A stretch of 64,000 nt of DNA, from contig JADJPF010000007.1 in assembly GCA_016713405.1 (NCBI GenBank), positions 1 to 64,000 of the forward strand, given 5' to 3'. The position numbers and the translations under genes were made by a program. Below the pieces are notes generated by a model. That model had not been told where the DNA came from. It made no database searches and saw only the letters and a list, made by a program, of their open reading frames with translations. Positions 60,323 to 64,000 of this stretch are shown piece by piece; the first letter of the stretch is position 1; each line of letters opens with the position of its first letter. The stretch comes from Blastocatellia bacterium (GTDB lineage: Bacteria > Acidobacteriota > Blastocatellia > Chloracidobacteriales > JADJPF01).

Positions 60323-61474
60323 ATGGCTGTTACTAATACTTTTCAAAAAATGAAAGTTAGCGAAGCAAAACGTGTCAATATAGATGTTAACTTAAAGGTT
60401 AAGGATGATGAATTAATTACATTTACTGAAAGCTGTAGGGATCTTTATGAAGCAGGCGTTCCAGTTAATGACATGCTTAGACAACTGCAACAAGCTATTT
60501 CTAATAAAAAATTTTCTCTTGCTATTAGCTTAATGGTTGATGATATTGAAAATGGAAAGCTACTTAGTGAAGCGATGGGGCGGTTCCCTAATGTTTTTGG
60601 AGATGATTACAGAGCTTTAATTCGTGCTGCTGAACAATCTGGTAAATGGACAAAACGACGTGACAAATTTGGAGAAATGCGCGAAGGCATTCTAGATATG
60701 CTAATTAGCTATCTTAAACGTCGTAAAGGTGCGCGTGATAAAGTCAAAGCAGGGCTACTTTACCCATCATTTATTGGTGCATTTTTATTAATTACTTGTG
60801 GAATATTTGCTTTTTATATCCTACCTACACTTAAAGAATTATTTATTGCTATCAACCCCAAAATGATCGACAACCCAATGTCAACTATGCTATTTGGTGC
60901 AGGAGAATTTGTTAATAAATATTGGTATGTAGTGATTATTGTTCTTATTGGTCTAGGCTTTTTGCTCTCAACTTACTGGAAATCTGGTGGCGGTAAACAA
61001 CTTTGGATGCACTATCAACTTAGAATAAAAGGTCTTGGCCCTTTATTTATTAATATGAATGTAGGGGAAACAATGTGGCTAATGGGAACGCTGTTTTCTG
61101 CTGGACTAACTCCCCAAGAATCCTTAGACATTCTTGCTAGTTCTGCTCGTAACTATGAGCTATCTAAAGCCTTAGAATTAGCCAAAGAATATTTATATCA
61201 AGGCATTCCTTTTTGTGACGCACTAAAAAAAGCTCATTGGGCTTTTGATGGTCAAACCTATATGGTCTTGTCTAGTGCGCAAAAAAGCGGTCGTTTAGGT
61301 GTAACACTTCAAAACTATGCTGCACAGCTATTTGAAAAAGTCGATCAAGGTGTAGAACAATTTGTCAAACTTATTGAACCTGCTCTGCTTTGTGTAGCTG
61401 GTGTTGTTGTTGGGTTAATTGCTGTAGGCTTCTACGGTAGCTTTAGCAGTGCTGTAGCAAACATTCAGCAATAA
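60323..61474 (+). CDS. pilC: Type IV pilus/type II secretion inner-membrane platform (PilC/GspF family)
   Basis: A 383-residue polytopic protein with two T2SSF domains of about 120 residues (first: FTESCRDLYEAGVPVNDMLR ... DDYRALIRAAEQSGK; second: MWLMGTLFSAGLTPQESLDI ... YMVLSSAQKSGRLG) each followed by membrane helices (about 145-170, 200-220 and 350-375). PilC is the platform on which the PilB motor acts. The second domain is well conserved. AAGGACG precedes the ATG at 60323. It is the last of the four-gene cluster; no pilin, PilQ or PilT gene is in this window. Confidence 0.9.
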   Translation: MAVTNTFQKMKVSEAKRVNIDVNLKVKDDELITFTESCRDLYEAGVPVNDMLRQLQQAISNKKFSLAISLMVDDIENGKLLSEAMGRFPNVFGDDYRALIRAAEQSGKWTKRRDKFGEMREGILDMLISYLKRRKGARDKVKAGLLYPSFIGAFLLITCGIFAFYILPTLKELFIAINPKMIDNPMSTMLFGAGEFVNKYWYVVIIVLIGLGFLLSTYWKSGGGKQLWMHYQLRIKGLGPLFINMNVGETMWLMGTLFSAGLTPQESLDILASSARNYELSKALELAKEYLYQGIPFCDALKKAHWAFDGQTYMVLSSAQKSGRLGVTLQNYAAQLFEKVDQGVEQFVKLIEPALLCVAGVVVGLIAVGFYGSFSSAVANIQQ

Positions 61475-61873
61475 CAGAAAATTTTTCAAAAATCAGGAAA
61501 AAAATAGGGTAGTGCTAAAAAAGTAATGCTGAATAGAAATTCTATTGCCTAGAATGCAGGTTTAGAAACGAGTTTCAGCCAAAATGAATTGTCACTCAGC
61601 CTTACATTTTACTCACTACCGAGAATAATTTATGAGTATGTGGATAAATGGTAAAACTCCTAAAGAGAATAATTAGAGTTTCCTAAAATTAAAACCTACC
61701 TAAAATATTATATTTACAACAAATTGCTTGATAAATAGCCTAGGGATAAATGACTAGGCTATTTTTATTTATGCTTTATGGAAAAGATGCGCTCGCGTTG
61801 ACCAATAATTGTTGCTAATGCTACATTAGCTGTTTACTTTTGCTGCAATATTTCAATCTATAGTAAGACGTAA
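61475..61873 (+). other. Intergenic region with terminator, upstream of carB
   Basis: No gene is seen in these 399 bp. A rho-independent terminator sits at 61733-61772. Downstream of it, TTGACC (61798-61803) and TACATT (61822-61827) are a possible promoter for carB, with an 18-nt spacer. I see no T-box, PyrR or pyrimidine attenuator fold in the short leader. Confidence 0.5.
61733..61772 (+). terminator. Terminator of the pilus operon
   Basis: AAATAGCCTAG (61733-61743) pairs with CTAGGCTATTT (61754-61764), a perfect 11-bp stem with a 10-nt loop, and the T-rich tail TTTATTT follows. It lies about 260 nt after pilC and 110 nt before carB, so the 3' end of the transcript is long. Confidence 0.8.
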
Positions 61874-64000
61874 ATGCCTAAACGCACGGATATAAAGAAA
61901 ATACTAATAATTGGCTCAGGGCCAATTATTATTGGTCAGGCTTGCGAATTTGATTACTCTGGTACACAAGCTTGTAAAGCTCTTAAAGAAGAAGGCTTTG
62001 AAGTTGTGTTGGTAAATTCAAACCCTGCAACAATTATGACTGACCCTGAGCTAGCTGACCGAACCTATATTGAGCCTTTAACAGTAGAAACACTAACAAA
62101 AGTAATTGAACGTGAAAAACCTCAAGCTTTACTTCCTACGGTTGGGGGACAAACAGCACTAAATTTAGCTGTTGCACTGGCTGAACAAGGAATTTTAGCT
62201 AAATTTGGAGTTGAACTAATAGGGGCTAAACTTGAAGCCATCAAAGTAGCAGAAGATCGTAAGCTTTTTAAGCAGGCAATGGATGAAATAGGTTTGGTAA
62301 TGCCAAAAGCGGCTTTTGTTAAGACTCTTGACCAAGCTCTTGCAGCAGTTGAAGAAGTCGGATATCCAGCAATCATACGTCCGTCATTTACCCTGGGTGG
62401 TTCAGGTGGAGGAACTGCTTATAACACAGAAGAATTTGTACAAATTGCCGCAGCCGGACTAAATCTTAGCCCAATTAATGAAATTTTAGTTGAACAATCA
62501 ATTATTGGCTGGAAAGAGTATGAACTAGAAGTCATGCGCGATCTTGCTGATAATGTTGTAATTATTTGCTCAATAGAGAATTTTGATCCCCTAGGTATTC
62601 ATACAGGCGACTCAATTACAGTTGCACCAATTCAAACCCTAACCGACCGTGAATACCAAAATATGCGGGATGCAGCAATTAAAATTATTCGCAAAGTTGG
62701 AGTTGAGACGGGTGGGTCAAATATTCAATTTGCTGTAAATCCTAAAGATGGTCAACTAAGAATTATTGAAATGAATCCAAGAGTTTCTCGTTCCTCTGCT
62801 CTGGCTTCAAAGGCTACAGGCTTTCCTATTGCAAAAATTGCTGCTAAATTGGCTTTAGGCTATACGCTAGATGAAATCCCTAATGATATTACTAAAAAAA
62901 CACCTGCTTGTTTTGAACCAAGCATTGATTATGTTGTAGTAAAAATTCCTAAATGGGCATTTGAAAAATTTCCTGCTGCTAAACCAACTTTAGGAACACA
63001 AATGAAGTCCGTAGGCGAAGTAATGGCAATAGGTCGTACTTTCAAAGAAGCTTTGCTAAAGGGGATTCGCTCGCTAGAGCTAGGGAAATCCTGGGATATT
63101 AATCCAAACACTACAGAAGATGAGTTAAGAAGAAATATTGCTAATCCAAATGCAAATAGGCTGGCTTACTTAAGAGAAGCTTTAGATCGTGGTTGGTCAA
63201 CTGCAAGCCTACAAGAATTAACCGCAATTGACCCTTGGTTTTTAGCTCAACTAAATGAAATTGCTGAAATGCAGCGTCTGATAAAGTCGGAAGCTATTGA
63301 TACAATTTCACATCAAACTATTTTGGAAGCTAAACGAATGGGTCTTTCTGATCGTCGTATGGCTAAATTGCTAGATTGTGAAGAAGCAGAGTTTCGAGAC
63401 TATCGTTTAGACTTAAATATCAAGCCAGTTTATAAACGGGTTGATACTTGTGCAGCAGAATTTGAGTCTTTTACACCTTATCTTTATTCAACTTATGAAA
63501 CAGAATGCGAAGCAGAGCCAACAGATAAAAAGAAAATTATTATTTTAGGTAGCGGCCCAAATCGCATTGGTCAAGGGATAGAATTTGATTATTGCTGTTG
63601 TCATGCTAGCTTTGCACTAAAACAAGCTGGTTATGAAACCATTATGGTTAATTGTAATCCTGAAACGGTTTCTACTGACTATGACACTTCAGATCGTTTA
63701 TATTTTGAGCCTGTAACTTTTGAAGATGTAATAAGCATTGTTGAGATAGAAAAGCCTACAGGGGTAATAGTGCAATTAGGTGGACAAACTCCATTAAATT
63801 TAGCTTTAGATTTGCTAAAAGCTGGCGTTCCAATTATTGGCACATCACCAGAATCTATTGATTTAGCTGAGGATAGAAAACGTTTTGGAGAGTTATTAAA
63901 ACAGCTTGAAATTGACCAACCTGCTAACGGGACGGCTACATCAGTCATTGAGGCTTTACAAGTTGCCGAAACAATTGGTTATCCAGTGCTAGTGCGTCCA
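61874..64000 (+). CDS. carB: Carbamoyl-phosphate synthase large subunit, partial
   Basis: The first 709 codons of CarB run off the right edge of the window. CarB makes carbamoyl phosphate from ammonia (delivered by CarA), bicarbonate and two ATP, feeding arginine and pyrimidine synthesis. The first synthetase half begins ILIIGSGPIIIGQACEFDYS and includes PTVGGQTALNLAVALAEQG, RPSFTLGGSGGGTAY and RIIEMNPRVSRSSALASKAT. The oligomerisation domain lies at about 405-555 (KRMGLSDRRMAKLLDCEEAE). The second half restarts with IIILGSGPNRIGQGIEFDYC and VIVQLGGQTPLNLALDLL. No frame break is seen in this part. The start ATG lacks a strong ribosome binding site. No carA gene precedes it, which means carA is elsewhere. 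Confidence 0.96.
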   Translation, partial: MPKRTDIKKILIIGSGPIIIGQACEFDYSGTQACKALKEEGFEVVLVNSNPATIMTDPELADRTYIEPLTVETLTKVIEREKPQALLPTVGGQTALNLAVALAEQGILAKFGVELIGAKLEAIKVAEDRKLFKQAMDEIGLVMPKAAFVKTLDQALAAVEEVGYPAIIRPSFTLGGSGGGTAYNTEEFVQIAAAGLNLSPINEILVEQSIIGWKEYELEVMRDLADNVVIICSIENFDPLGIHTGDSITVAPIQTLTDREYQNMRDAAIKIIRKVGVETGGSNIQFAVNPKDGQLRIIEMNPRVSRSSALASKATGFPIAKIAAKLALGYTLDEIPNDITKKTPACFEPSIDYVVVKIPKWAFEKFPAAKPTLGTQMKSVGEVMAIGRTFKEALLKGIRSLELGKSWDINPNTTEDELRRNIANPNANRLAYLREALDRGWSTASLQELTAIDPWFLAQLNEIAEMQRLIKSEAIDTISHQTILEAKRMGLSDRRMAKLLDCEEAEFRDYRLDLNIKPVYKRVDTCAAEFESFTPYLYSTYETECEAEPTDKKKIIILGSGPNRIGQGIEFDYCCCHASFALKQAGYETIMVNCNPETVSTDYDTSDRLYFEPVTFEDVISIVEIEKPTGVIVQLGGQTPLNLALDLLKAGVPIIGTSPESIDLAEDRKRFGELLKQLEIDQPANGTATSVIEALQVAETIGYPVLVRP

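Noticed and set aside
61798..61873. Pyrimidine attenuator or riboswitch before carB
   Set aside because: The leader is short and I see no stable alternative hairpins or T-run there.

Overview
The window is AT-rich bacterial chromosome, most likely from an acidobacterium of the Blastocatellia type. That placement is an inference from gene families, not from a marker gene. It rests on an Oar-like TonB-dependent receptor with an N-terminal carboxypeptidase-regulatory domain, a propeller hybrid histidine kinase of about 1500 residues, a PPC-type/TPR secreted protein, a microcompartment shell gene and a Gram-negative envelope gene set. No rRNA, tRNA or CRISPR array was seen.

Layout. (1) Positions 1-6200 are a gene graveyard: remnants of a family 9 glycosyltransferase, a Bax-inhibitor-1/YccA membrane protein and an FG-GAP repeat protein, then an insertion sequence of about 1.98 kb with 48-bp terminal inverted repeats whose transposase is spread over three frames, then a broken PPC/TPR gene. 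(2) 7000-12270 holds the biotin genes in two blocks, bioB-bioF and bioD-bioA, all on the minus strand, separated by a small plus-strand glycine-zipper gene and a 43-residue membrane ORF; bioA carries a frameshift. (3) 12459-22051 has a giant hybrid sensor kinase, a PreA-like dihydropyrimidine/dihydroorotate dehydrogenase, a frameshifted Sfp-type phosphopantetheinyl transferase, and an Oar-like receptor interrupted by one in-frame TGA. (4) 22600-36900 has a MarR regulator with a flavodoxin, an M16 protease, an AidB-like acyl-CoA dehydrogenase, a cation exchanger, a 5'-nucleotidase, an Lrp-MarC pair behind a near-consensus promoter, an M1 aminopeptidase with HEAT-like repeats, and a DUF1992 protein. 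(5) 36900-43860, minus strand, holds a Uma2-type gene, a hairpin cluster, an ACT-domain gene, an unknown acidic protein, and a microcompartment module: an acylating aldehyde dehydrogenase with an unusual C-terminal extension, a BMC-H shell protein, then AMMECR1 and LigB-type proteins. (6) 44200-55800 has rnc-lepB, a DHH phosphoesterase, a DsbD-like thiol reductase, a ferredoxin, greA, a two-piece ETF-quinone oxidoreductase and small secreted proteins. (7) 56100-61500 is a type IV pilus operon (PilM/PilN fusion, PilO, PilB, PilC), followed by carB, which runs off the end.

Recurring theme. Several genes that look functional otherwise (PPC/TPR, bioA, phosphopantetheinyl transferase, Uma2) are broken by a single-base indel, some in short homopolymers, and the transposase has two further -1 shifts. 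Either the assembly carries residual indel errors or these genes are recently broken; raw reads would decide. The strongest biological lead is the microcompartment module, in particular the three amphipathic, encapsulation-peptide-like helices and the TPSARDLG tail on the aldehyde dehydrogenase.
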